Positions 45,801 through 55,177 of a stretch of DNA of 64,000 bases are shown here, in pieces. Both the position numbers and the translations under genes were made by a program. The number at the start of each line of letters is the position of its first letter. Position 1 is the first letter of the stretch. Location: contig JALIZF010001911.1 in assembly GCA_029948255.1 (NCBI GenBank), positions 682,001 to 746,000 of the forward strand, read 5' to 3'. A model generated the notes under the pieces. The model was not told where the DNA came from, ran no database searches, and was given only the letters and a program-made list of their open reading frames with translations. This stretch comes from Telmatactis stephensoni (taxonomy: Eukaryota > Cnidaria > Anthozoa > Actiniaria > Isophelliidae).

Positions 45801-48800
45801 GCCTGCATTTTTGTTCCTTTCTTTTCCTCACCTTCCTTCTTCATCTGCATCCCTTGGAAGCCTGGTTATATATGGATGCTTGAAATTTATATTTTATGTA
45901 CACCTGGATTGGAATTCATAAATGTAAAGGAAAGCAGGTACATTGTACTGCTGATACAGAATTTAGCTTTATAGAAGATTCTGAATCTATTGAAGTGTGA
46001 AATTTGTTTCCTATCATTTCTTCATCATTGTTTTTACAGGTATGTACATAAATATGAACATTAATCCCTCTGGTTGTACTAGTCTTCCAAATCTTGTTAT
46101 TTGATAATAGAAATTAATTTATTCCACAGATCCACCAGAAATCACCACCTCTCCTGCAAGCACAACAGTCACACAAGGTAAAGAAATCGTACTAAAATGT
46201 CAGGCATCAGGTAATCCACCTGCTACCATTTTCTGGTCAAGAGATAATAATTTACGTATAAAACCTGGACATACAGTATCTGGTGGTACACTAACAATCC
46301 CTAATGCAGTAAAGTCTGATGCTGGCAAGTACATCTGTACAGCAAAGAATTATTACAATGGAGGACAAGAACACAGAGCAACAGCAGATGCTTATGTAAA
46401 AATTAGATGTGAGTACATAAACGTCTATGCTTTATATCAGAAAATATCTCGGTGTATCCTAGGCCTTTTGATGATCACAGTGCATAAATAACCTAAACAA
46501 CGTTAGTCAGTATCTTTACTTTCACCCAAAGGGTATTATTACTACATTACTCAGGATTGTGGGTCTGGTATCATCAGTTAGCAGGTGATGTCAGTTAAGG
46601 CTGCCCATTGTCATTTAGTCTAACATGTAGTTCTACAAACTAATGATTTATAATTATTGGTCTGAAGTCATGAAGTAGAATCCAAGCTCCTTTTTACATT
46701 TTGTCTTTATTTTCATAAATATAGATCCACCATCAGTTGTTAGTAATTCCAATAATCTTACAATAGTCAACGAGACTGACTCTCTCAGCCTGGCATGTAC
46801 AGCAGATGGTTATCCAGTACCAACCATCACTTGGACCAAATCACCAGGAACAGCAATACTACATACAGGAAATGTGTACACCATCTCAAAAGTCACGAGA
46901 ACAGATACAGGGACATACACATGTACAGCTAGTAATGGTGTTTTAGCAGGAAAAGCTACAGCCAGAATACAAGTTACTGTACAATGTAAGTTAATTAAAT
47001 ATGTAACCATCTTGTCAGTCACGAGATTAGATACAGGGACATACACATGTACAGCTAGTAATGGAATAACAAGTGATGCTACGACCAGTAGACAAGTTAC
47101 CGTATTTACTCGTTTTAGCGTTGCCCCCGATTAAACTGCCGCCTTCGATTAAACGCCGTACTTAAAGGAAAAAGGATGGATTAAACTCCGCACTCGAATA
47201 AGTGCCGCTTTTGTTCACACAGTGCGGCGCTTACTCAAAAAACTTCCACCTGACGGTCATCTTGAATAAAGAAAACCAAGTGCGGTATAATCAACATTGA
47301 GATTAAGTAAAAAATAGAGGTTTTGTACATCTGAAGCACATTTATGGTGTTAACATTTGCTTTACTTATGAGGCTTATGATTTATTATTAAACGCCGCCC
47401 CCGAATAAACGCCGCATCAGAAACCCAAAACCTCAATCAGCGCCGCAGCGCTAAAACGAGTAAATACGGTACTGTACAATGTAAGTTGATAGTATAGAAA
47501 TGTGTACACCATCTTGTCAGTCAAGAGATCAGATACAGGGACATGCACATGTACAGCTAGTATTGGAATAGCAAGTGATGCTGTGACCAGTGTACAAGTT
47601 ACTGTGAAATTTAAGTTGATAGTATAGAAATGTGTACATCATCTTGACAGTCAAGAGATCAGACATACACATGTATAGTTAGAAGTCCATGCATGCATTG
47701 TATGAATAATAACACCACATTTGCACCAATAAAATGTATTTACTTATTAGATAAATCGTCGTGTATCATTTCATTCAGTTGAAAAATTTTATCACGATTA
47801 CTAAATTTGCATGTTGCTATACTTTCGCTTGCTATGGTAGGTACAGTTGTTGAAACACGTAATTTCACACGCTATATGCACACTAAACTAGTAACAATTA
47901 AGCTGCAGTAAATTTATAAGACAGTACATTATTTTAATAAATGGTCCAATTGAGGTTTTCACAATCTTGTCCTTCGTGGGAATGTGGCTGTACAGGGTTC
48001 TGAACTTCTCAACATGTAATTTGTATGACAATTTCTAGCAGGAACAATTTCTTTGATTATTCCCTGTAGACAAACCAAGCATTGACACAGCTTCCTCCAC
48101 TAATAATAAAAGTTCATGGAAAGGAAACACAATAACTCTAAAGTGTGTGGTTGCTAGTGGAGTTCCTTCTCCAGACTTCACCTGGTACAAACCCAACGGT
48201 GACGTTATCTCTTGTAATCAATGCAGTAGGACTGTCAGCAGTCAGGTGACGGTACAGACAGGACAAGACAGTGGTGACTATGGACTTTATAGATGCATAG
48301 CAACCAATGTTGCTGGTAGTGACCAGCACTACATCAATGTTACTCAGTTGTGTAAGTTTTTTAGCTAGTTTAGTAACTATATTTTAATAATGACAATGCT
48401 TAGGTCTGGGTCACACGACGACATATGCTTAAACAAACAAAAAATTGTCATTATGTTGCACATTGGTAATGTAATGCTTTTGTTTTGTTATCATATAAAC
48501 CAGGCTTTAGAATATTATGATCTCAAAAAATGGATGCAATTTTGAGGCTGATGCTAAAAGGTTATGTAAAAGAGGCTAGAGAATAAAAACTAAAACGCGT
48601 GAATAACAAATAGAACTACATTAGTTAGAGAAAGGCATACCTGTGGTATAGTGGTCAACAACTTTGATCTAGTAGCCAAAGCTGCTGGTTTATTCCTTAA
48701 AGTGGATATTTTTCTCACAATCTTTTTTTAAATATTTATGAGAAAGTCATGGATTCATGCGTGCAATTAGTAATACAATGCGTGCAATTAATAATACCAT

Positions 48801-51800
48801 TTTTGTTATCTTAGTTCCTCCAGGACCTCCAAACGTCACTGTTACAGATATTGAAGCATCATCAGTAATTGTGAGGTGGACAAAACCAGTATACAATGGT
48901 GGTAGTCCAGTCATTCAATACAAATTGGTTATTGATTCAAAGACCTTTAATATCACTGCATCAAAAACTCATCAGTCTGTTGGTGAGCTGACAAAGGATA
49001 CAAAGTATGAAGTCAGGTTATATGCCAAGAATGTTGTTGAATATGGAAGTGCTTCCAGTGTGAATTTTACAACTAAAAAACAAGGTTATTGTCTTGTGTA
49101 AATGTGATAAAATTTATTTATTTATTTATTTATTTGTGTGTGTGTGTTTAACAGTGGAAGAAAGTAACTTCCTCAACTTCGTGCGTAACAGTGACAGTAA
49201 TGTCATAATTTTACATTCAAAATGTAACATTGAGCAGTCTTCCTTAAAATCTTACACTCAAAAATCGCTATAAAAATTCCTTATACCTCAAACAATAGAA
49301 GACTTTATCAAGGATATTAGTAAAACGGATTTGGTTGGCGCGTAAGCGTCTGAAAGAGAAAAGTTTAGCACCAAATCAGAACCACTGTAGTTATGTTCTC
49401 GACAAAGACTTTCGGCATTGGCTAGAAGAAAATTTTATTTCTAATCGACTTTTTAGTGTGAAGTTTTGAGGGAGACCCACTGTTAATAAATCAGTTTTTG
49501 TTTTGTTTTGTTTTGTTTTGTTTTGTTTTGTTTTGTTTTGTTTTGTTTTGTTTTGTTTTGTTTTGTTTTGTTTTGTTTTGTTTTGTTTTGTTTTGTTTTG
49601 TTTTGTTTTGTTTTGTTTTGTTTTGTTTTGTTTTGTTTTGTTTTGTTTTGTTTTGTTTTGTTTTGTTTTGTTTTGTTTTGTTTTGTTTTGTTTTGTTTTG
49701 TTTTGTTTTGTTTATTTGTTTGCTTGTTTGCTTATTAGGTCCACCATCTTCACCTGAGCTTAACATTGCCATCCATCAGACATCAGTAACGTTGCACTGG
49801 TCAAAACCTGATGAAAATGGAGGTGAAATAACAAAATACACAATCTACAAGAAAGTCATTGGAATGGATGTCAGTTGGTCAAGAGTTGGCGATGTCTTTG
49901 TTGGACATCAGCTAAAGTACACATACACGGTAAAAGACCTTGATCCAGGAAAGAAATACAGTTTTACTGTTACTGCAACCAATCAATATGGAGAAAGTCT
50001 AAAAGATGATAGTAAAGCAAAGACTATAGTTACACCAGCTGAGACTACTACCATAGCCACTACTGTAGCTGTCGGTAAGTACAAAACATGGTGTCCACCG
50101 ATCATTTTCACTTCGTTTGTGCCACACGAGGATGTTGAAAATGCTATAAAAATTTCCTCATGGATCCTAGACACTAATGAACATGGGCAAACGTTTTTAT
50201 CCAGGGTTTTCGAACCTAAAGGAAGTATATAAGACTGTCCTCATGCAGGAAAGGATAGAGGAGGGTTTTCGAAAATAGTCACTTTGAAAAGCGCTTTCAA
50301 AGAAAAATGATTTCGGTGAAAAGAATCATGTAGGGTTTTCGTGCGAACGGGACATATAAACGATAAGCAGGAGACGTTTTTGTCAACGCGGACGTCACCG
50401 CAGTGTACGTTCTTCTTCATCCGTTCGCCATCATAGATGATGTGTCCGTTTTCGTTAAGCAGAAGGTCAGTTAAGGCTTTTTCATCTTCTACCAAGAGCA
50501 GCAACCTCATCTGTGACGGCGAACGGATGAACGAAAACGTACGTGTAACGTCCGCGTTGACAAAAACGTCTCCTGCTTAAGCTCCCTGATGTTTGCAAAT
50601 GAAAACGTTTACGTGTAGACGGGACCTAACCCCCTCTATCAATGCTTCATCCTATGAGTGTTTAAATCCAGATCGACTCAAGTGCAATTACAAAGATTAG
50701 AGGAAACAGGTGAAAATAACGGCCAGAGGACAGTCAAACGAAGCATCACCTGGTTTCACGAGTAACATAAGTGTATTAAGACTGAGACTCCCATATCAGC
50801 AATGCTCTTGTGATAAATGCAATACTGAGTCTTCGTATGTTGTTTGTATTCATTCATTTATTTCAATTCAAAATGCGTTTTTGTAGTTCAAAACAACAAA
50901 TGAATGCTGGGTTCACTTCAATAAGACATTTTCACGTGTAACAAAAAATATATATAGCTACTGCAAGTTACAAATGGTCCCTCCACATGAACAAATTTTC
51001 TTTGACAAACACCTTTTGCTCATGTGGATGAGAAAACTTGTCCAATTTTATGTGGCAAATGTATTTTCCATTTTATTTCCACATAATCAGTTCGATGATT
51101 GACGAATCGGTACCCCCAGAATTTTTGAAATTGGCAAAGGTTATGATGTTGAAAGATGCGACTGAAACTTAGACCAACCTAATAAGTAGGCACGAACCAC
51201 CTTAAAAGTTAAAAGTCATCCCCTGATAATCTATTCAAATCAGACTTGATCTCAACACGATATACTAACAAGCACGTGAAGATGTAAACATCTTATATTA
51301 AGCAGGGGAAAATTACTAGGGGAGTCCATCTCGCGCTCTACACTGGAACCATCCTCGAACTAGCTGAGCTATTTTTAGAACGAGCTCTGATTGGCTGCTT
51401 TCACGAGCAACCCAGAGAAAATAGGAATTCGTGATTTGCAAATTATCAGCAAATTTCTATAGATAAAACATGGTTTGTAATTATATTTGCCATAAATACC
51501 ACCAGTGATGTTTATACAAAACAACATGTACAAATGTTGATATCAGTATAAAGCAGAGAAATTTTTGCGATTTTGATAAAAAACTGTCTTTCCCAAAGTG
51601 AAAAAAGTGGCTTTCATGATCAAGTCTAAACTGTCTAAGATCACTCAACAGTATACAAGTACAATAGCAAAATTTAGTGAAAAATTACTTTGTTTTCGTT
51701 TTTGGTCGATTTTCGGCGTGAATCACTTCAAAGTTCACAGAAAAACAAACTCTCAGGAAGCGAGCAAGTATAAATCACTTGTGAGGACAAAAACGGTAGT

Positions 51801-54800
51801 GTTTGAAAAAAAGATGAGACAAAAAGCTTTCTAAATTAGATAAACAGGGAATACATAAGTGTAGAATAACTTTTTATTACCTTTTAATAACTTTTCTGCA
51901 GGATTCTCTCGTGTTGAAGCTAGTAATTTGAAATTAAGTTTCACTTTCACCAAATCAGTTCACGACGAGCAGGTCGGTCAGCTCGATCTCTTTTCGTCTT
52001 TTTCACCCCGAATAATGCAAAGAAATCTCCATAAGCATCAGATAATCCGTACTGCTTTTGTTTTATGAGCTTTTCGACTTTCTTCTATGATCAAAATCAC
52101 TTCTTTTTAGCGGAAGAAAGCTTCACAGCTGGACTAGCTGCCGATTTTCCTCGGCTCCCAAAAGAAAGACAGTTGCCATGGAAACTATAGTTTTTTATGC
52201 GCAGCTTTCCGAAATTTCTCAGTTTTTTAGCTTAAAAATTATCACCAAATTTCGTTTTATAAATTTTGCATTAGAATACTAGTAGATTTTTTACTAACCT
52301 GGAAAACAATTAAGACTACTCGTTCTCGTTTTCTATCGGCTTTGTCTTTTGGTCGCTCGTGAAAGCAGCCAATCAGAGCTCGTTCTAAAAATAGCTCAGC
52401 TAGTTCGGGGATGGTTCCACACATCATTACCACTAGAGCGCGAGATGGACTCCCCTAGTAATTTTCCCCTGATATTAAGTTAATATTATAAGAAGTCTTT
52501 TTTGAAACATTACCACTACATAAAACCTGCGACCAGGTAACCATTTACACCAAGTGTTAATTGAACTCCTTTTTGTTAATTCTACAGGTCCTACGAAAAG
52601 CAAGAGTTCTGGTGGTGACAGTGGCTCCAACACCACTATCATTATAGCCTGTGCAGTTGTTGCTGTGGTACTGATTATTATCACAGCTATAATGGCCGTC
52701 ATTATTCTACACAAGAAGAGAATAATAGGCTCAGGTAAAAACCTGATATTATACTAACATCTTGCTGAATCGATTGTAATGTAACATCCTTTTCAACCTC
52801 ACTTCCTCTAGTTCAGTGAGTTTTCATTTATGATCCTTTGCTAATTGCAGGTAAAAGTAAGAGCTCAAGAACTGCCAAGTAAGTTGTCGTAATTCTAATC
52901 AAGAAAACGTTTGTTTTTTAAACTATTTAGTGATATTAATGGCAGTGTACTGTAGACCCTCTTTTGCGTCCGCACTGTGTGAATTTCAATGTTAGTCTCG
53001 CTTCAGAGCAAAGTTATCACATTAACACATATCAGAACAACAGCTACATTCCCACATGTACAAGAGCTACTTTTTAAACAATCTTCCATTTGAGAGGATA
53101 AAAATAAGTTGATACTATTTGTATTATCTATTGTACTTACACTTAAGGTGGCCCGCGGGTATTTATAGTGGCGGAAGAATATTTTTTTTCTCTCGAATTT
53201 TCAGAACGTAAAGCTGCACCGATTTCTGATATTTTTTTATCCCGTAAAAAGGGAATCTTTGTTCTCTTATAACCTACCAATTTTAAGTCAAACAAAATAT
53301 ACGATTAAGAAATACAAGCGATATTAAAAAATCTATCATTTTTAAGAATCGTAATATCTCCGTGCAAGAAGGGTATTTTTGTCCTATTTAGTTGAATGAC
53401 TTCTAGTACCATAAGGTTTACTGCGAGGCATCTGGAACCCGATCCGCTGGATAGAAATTGATGTATAGTCGATTGTTATATTTTACCCCCAAACTCTGGT
53501 TTGGACACCGGACTCTTGTATTTACCTCAGCTCTTTCAAGAATACTGGAATCGGCCTCAAATTACTCCTACCGCTAAAAAGTTTTAGAATACCGACTACT
53601 TTTCTGAATAAATTGAAAAGATCTGACATTTAAATGAAAAATTACAAGCGATTGAACAAGAGCGTGTTCAAAGTCTGTAATTCAAGAATGTCAAACTTTT
53701 AATATCGCTTATCAAACTCATTAATAATTCATTAGAAAACACAATGGAAATCACTACCGTAACGTAGATCTTTATATCGGATAAAGATTTTTGTTCATTT
53801 GCATAAACTTTAACTTGGATTTGCTAAGCCAAAAGTAGTCAAACTTGGAAAACTCTGGTCCAATATGATAATTGACAACTAGACGTTTGATAAGTAATAT
53901 AAAGAACTCGAGAGCGTGTTATATCGGGTCTAAAGATCCTCGCCTTCGGCTCGGATCTTTATCCACCGATATAACACGCTCTCTCGTTCTTTATACATTA
54001 CTTGTACTTCTTAATTGTATTTCTAAAACTCATTAATAATTCAAATAGACCAATTGAAGACGTTCATTTGGTCACGTGTTGAGACAGTGTTATATCAGTA
54101 CAAGGTCTCAGTATAGTTGTCGGATCATTGACCTCGTACAGTACCGACGAAACTTTTAATGAGAGTCATGCCACTCTACTCTGATGTTCAGAATTCTTTT
54201 TACGTGTGGAATGAAAATTTGATTATTCTGCGCATGCCTATATGTACGAAAAAGATGATGAGTTTATTTATTCAGTTATAAATGGATTTTTTTCATAAAT
54301 TCATTGCTATAATACTTTCAAATGATGGGTTTTAGAAGTCATTTAAAAAACTCGCTGATCGTGTTTTATCGTGGATATTAACACTCGGCCTACGGCCTCG
54401 TGTCTATATCAACGATAAAACACTCCTGCCCGTTTTTTAAATATCACATTTTGTTTGCCTTAGAATTGGTTGCTTTTAAGAGAATAAAGATAATAATAAT
54501 AAATATTAATTGTAACCCAATGTTACTGGTCATGTTCCCTTAACAGCGCTGCATACCACAACGATGTAGATTCAAGTGATTCAGGGAGCAGACAAGCAGC
54601 TGTCATTGACCTTGGTCAGGATGCAATACCAACTTATGCAGCTGTAGACCTCTCAAAGAAAACCAAAAAGAAAAACCAAGAAATTCCTAATTATGCTGTT
54701 GTTGACAAAGCTAAGAAGAAAAAGGTGACTGGATGGATAATCACGCAGTTAACCTATAGTTGTATATTTGCCTGCCTCCCTGCATGTCTGTCTGTCTGTA

Positions 54801-55177
54801 TTTTCATGTCAGTTTCAATGCCCATCATTGTTTTGTCATGATTAATTTGAAATTCACCGTTCATCGATTCGTGTGTCTTCTGTCAGCCCTGTCTGTTGCA
54901 CTGTCTGTCTACAACGTGTCTGTCTGAAGGACAGTGTTGTAAGTTTGTTGCTTAATATGTCTCTATCTATTTTTCCTAGCGTCCCGGGGAGATCATCTAT
55001 GCCGAGCTGGCTGACTTCAACACCAACACTACACCTGCTGCTGCACCTCGTCCTACAGCATACACAAGTACTGACTATGCTGACATCACACAGTTTCAGA
55101 ACACGCCAGAACAAGAACCAACATACGCTAACTTTCCTGGACGAAATCAGAATAATTCTAATGTCAGTACTGCATAG
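39576..55177 (+). CDS. Receptor gene 1: 4 Ig - 2 FN3 - TM - tyrosine-rich tail (partial at 5')
   Basis: Ten exons were found. Their joined length (2258 bp, entering with two bases of a split codon) is in frame to the stop, giving ~751 visible residues. All extracellular exons are phase 1-1, the classic shuffling phase. The order is Ig1-4, FN3-1, FN3-2, a stalk plus transmembrane helix, a tiny juxtamembrane exon (phase 1-2), a tail exon (phase 2-0) and the last exon. Tail motifs are YAAV, YAVV, IIYAEL (fits ITIM I/V/LxYxxL), TDYADI (fits ITSM-like TxYxxI) and YANF. Expected role: cell-surface adhesion or immune-type receptor recruiting SH2 phosphatases or kinases. The domain set resembles nephrin/Siglec-like receptors and, in logic, cnidarian allorecognition proteins; no orthologue is claimed. 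The signal peptide and perhaps more Ig exons lie upstream, undetected. Confidence 0.85.
39995..41690 (+). repeat. Degenerate dispersed element, copy 2
   Basis: The edges match copy 1 (1085-2565): AATAAAAGCCCTCTATAAGG then GCATGTAGTTAT at the left, and CTTACACACTCGATGACATA then CAATAACCACAAAA at the right. The interior is dissimilar by eye. Confidence 0.35.
41275..41465. repeat. Small MITE-like repeat with GGTATCTTTTAGGG motif
   Basis: GTATCTTTTAGGG occurs three times. The edges GGGCGGGGAT are inverted (41306-41315 and its complement at 41444-41453). Confidence 0.5.
42430..42700 (+). repeat. Three ~100-bp direct repeats
   Basis: AACAGTGTTAATCTGGACAA recurs at about 42432, 42535 and 42634. 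Each is followed by CATCCCATGAATTTTAGTCA and TATAGGCCCATAC. Confidence 0.9.
43730..44185 (+). pseudogene. Penelope-like element: RT C-terminus and Cys-rich linker
   Basis: Recognisable text: VIPFVTDFNANLPNI, the AYRRPKNLKEILAPSKLR block, then GCFKCNGRCDLC, the cysteine-rich linker typical of Penelope-like proteins before the endonuclease. Coding up to FYLIKQEL continues, after removal of the MITE, into NCRSKNVIYLV at 44639. The first ~25 residues of the frame are not clearly element-derived. Confidence 0.8.
44190..44634 (+). mobile_element. 445-bp TTAA-class MITE inside the Penelope ORF
   Basis: Flanked by TTAA at 44186-44189 and 44635-44638. The ends GAGGGGATGTTTTTCAA and (complement) GAGGAGATTTTTTTCAA are imperfect inverted repeats extending ~25 bp to CGAGCA. 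Removing it and one TTAA joins the host ORF in frame. It also contains a ~35-bp direct repeat (GTGTTAATCCA..AATTTGGATT) at 44330 and 44538. Its ends differ from those of the TTAA element at 33808. Confidence 0.9.
44636..44990 (+). pseudogene. Penelope-like GIY-YIG endonuclease
   Basis: KNVIYLVSCNKC then LQYVGSTKNEFKVRFRNHKS show the GIY-YIG core (IYLV..QYVG, then Arg and His). A frameshift near 44835 separates the C-terminal part, where LLKREACWCTQLF and PFGLNKR are readable down to a stop near 44986. Confidence 0.8.
45171..46020. other. Intron, AT-rich, no element identified
   Basis: TA-rich runs near 45220-45355; nothing else recognised. Confidence 0.4.
46130..46408 (+). CDS. Receptor 1 exon b: Ig domain 2
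   Basis: 279 bp, phase 1-1, acceptor TTCCACAG, donor GTGAGT. Hallmarks: VLKCQASGNPPATIFW and DAGKYICTAKN. Confidence 0.92.
46725..46985 (+). CDS. Receptor 1 exon c: Ig domain 3
   Basis: 261 bp, phase 1-1. Hallmarks: SLACTADGYPVPTITW and TDTGTYTCTASNG. Its 3' half has been re-duplicated in the following intron. Confidence 0.92.
47005..47690 (+). pseudogene. Degenerate repeats of the 3' half of Ig exon 3
   Basis: Pieces of exon c plus its donor recur at 47006-47100 (GTCACGAGATTAGATACAGG), about 47470-47610 (GTCAAGAGATCAGATACAGG) and 47615-47680 (further shortened). They lack the first Ig cysteine and an acceptor, so they look like decayed partial duplicates. Each keeps ACACATGTA..GCTAGT. A mariner-like MITE sits inside the first junction. 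Confidence 0.75.
47100..47469. mobile_element. 370-bp mariner-like MITE (TA target)
   Basis: The ends CCGTATTTACTCGTTTTAGC and its exact inverse are flanked by TA on both sides (47098-47099, 47470-47471). Inside, ATTAAACGCCG and AATAAACGCCGC words recur. No coding. Confidence 0.85.
48070..48351 (+). CDS. Receptor 1 exon d: Ig domain 4
   Basis: 282 bp, phase 1-1. Hallmarks: ITLKCVVASGVPSPDFTW and DYGLYRCIATNVAG. An extra pair of cysteines (SCNQC) lies between, unusual for the family. Confidence 0.92.
48352..48814. other. Intron, no element identified
   Basis: A short repeat GCGTGCAATTA..AATAC occurs twice just before the next exon; nothing else. Confidence 0.5.
48815..49084 (+). CDS. Receptor 1 exon e: FN3 domain 1
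   Basis: 270 bp, phase 1-1. FN3 marks: PPGPPNVTV, VIVRWTKPVYNGGSPVIQYK and TKYEVRLYAKN. The donor is CAAG|GTTATT, weaker than the others. Confidence 0.88.
49498..49712. repeat. (TTTTG)n microsatellite, about 43 copies
   Basis: A perfect pentamer run ends ~25 bp before the FN3-2 acceptor. All frames through it are open on both strands but are not genes. Confidence 0.98.
49739..50074 (+). CDS. Receptor 1 exon f: FN3 domain 2 plus linker
   Basis: 336 bp, phase 1-1. FN3 marks: PPSSPELNI, VTLHWSKPDENGGEITKY and YSFTVTATNQYGES. It ends in a Thr-rich linker (AETTTIATT), probably O-glycosylated stalk. Confidence 0.92.
50358..50590. repeat. Palindromic MITE-like sequence in intron
   Basis: The left arm AGCAGGAGACGTTTTTGTCA then ACGCGGACGT is mirrored on the right, and CATCCGTTCGCC pairs with GGCGAACGGATG. 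Arms ~70 bp, spacer ~90 bp. Confidence 0.75.
51303..52471. mobile_element. 1169-bp hAT-like non-autonomous transposon
   Basis: The ends CAGGGGAAAATTACTAGGGG are inverted, extending (with one ~15-bp gap) for ~120 bp through GAGCTATTTTTAGAACGAGC. Both sides carry ATATTAAG (51295-51302 and 52472-52479), an exact 8-bp target duplication. CAGGG ends with 8-bp duplications are typical of hAT. No transposase frame. Confidence 0.92.
52588..52734 (+). CDS. Receptor 1 exon g: stalk and transmembrane helix
   Basis: 147 bp, phase 1-1. Ser/Gly stalk, then a ~24-residue helix (TIIIACAVVAVVLIIITAIM core) and a basic stop-transfer HKKR. Confidence 0.92.
52851..52878 (+). CDS. Receptor 1 exon h: 28-bp juxtamembrane micro-exon
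   Basis: Flanked by TTGCAG and GTAAGT. Phase 1 in, 2 out, encoding GKSKSSRTA. A 19-bp exon of the same phases sits in gene 2, which supports both. Confidence 0.75.
53891..54005. repeat. Near-perfect 115-bp palindrome
   Basis: AAGTAAT..AAAGAAC..GAGAGCGTGTTATATCGG at the left is mirrored on the right. The loop region is GATCCTCGCCTTCGGCTCGG. It would form a long hairpin. Confidence 0.85.
54340..54443. repeat. Second palindrome of the same design
   Basis: ATTTAAAAAAC..GTGTTTTATCGT is mirrored as ACGATAAAACAC..GTTTTTTAAAT. The centre is GGCCTACGGCC. Related in layout to 53891-54005. Confidence 0.85.
54547..54724 (+). CDS. Receptor 1 exon i: cytoplasmic tail, YAAV and YAVV
   Basis: 178 bp, phase 2-0. 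Contains IPTYAAVDLSKKTKKK and IPNYAVVDKAKKKK, a small internal duplication of the IPxYAxVD-K motif. Confidence 0.9.
54980..55177 (+). CDS. Receptor 1 last exon: ITIM/ITSM-like tail
   Basis: 198 bp including the TAG stop. EIIYAEL fits ITIM, STDYADI fits ITSM-like TxYxxI (tyrosines 26 apart), and PTYANF is a third. Strong homology in layout to the last exon of gene 2. Confidence 0.92.
   Translation, partial: RPGEIIYAELADFNTNTTPAAAPRPTAYTSTDYADITQFQNTPEQEPTYANFPGRNQNNSNVSTA

Larger units (their letters stand above)
39855..46129. other. Intron (6.3 kb) packed with repeats
   Basis: Holds a dispersed-element copy, a small MITE, a ~100-bp tandem triplet and a Penelope-like element. No further Ig exon recognised. 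Confidence 0.7.
52879..54546. other. Intron with two long palindromes
   Basis: See palindromes at 53891 and 54340. The rest is AT-rich. Confidence 0.6.

Noticed and set aside
49491..49772. Long frames of FCFVL or NKTKQ repeats
   Set aside because: Pure translation of the (TTTTG)n microsatellite.
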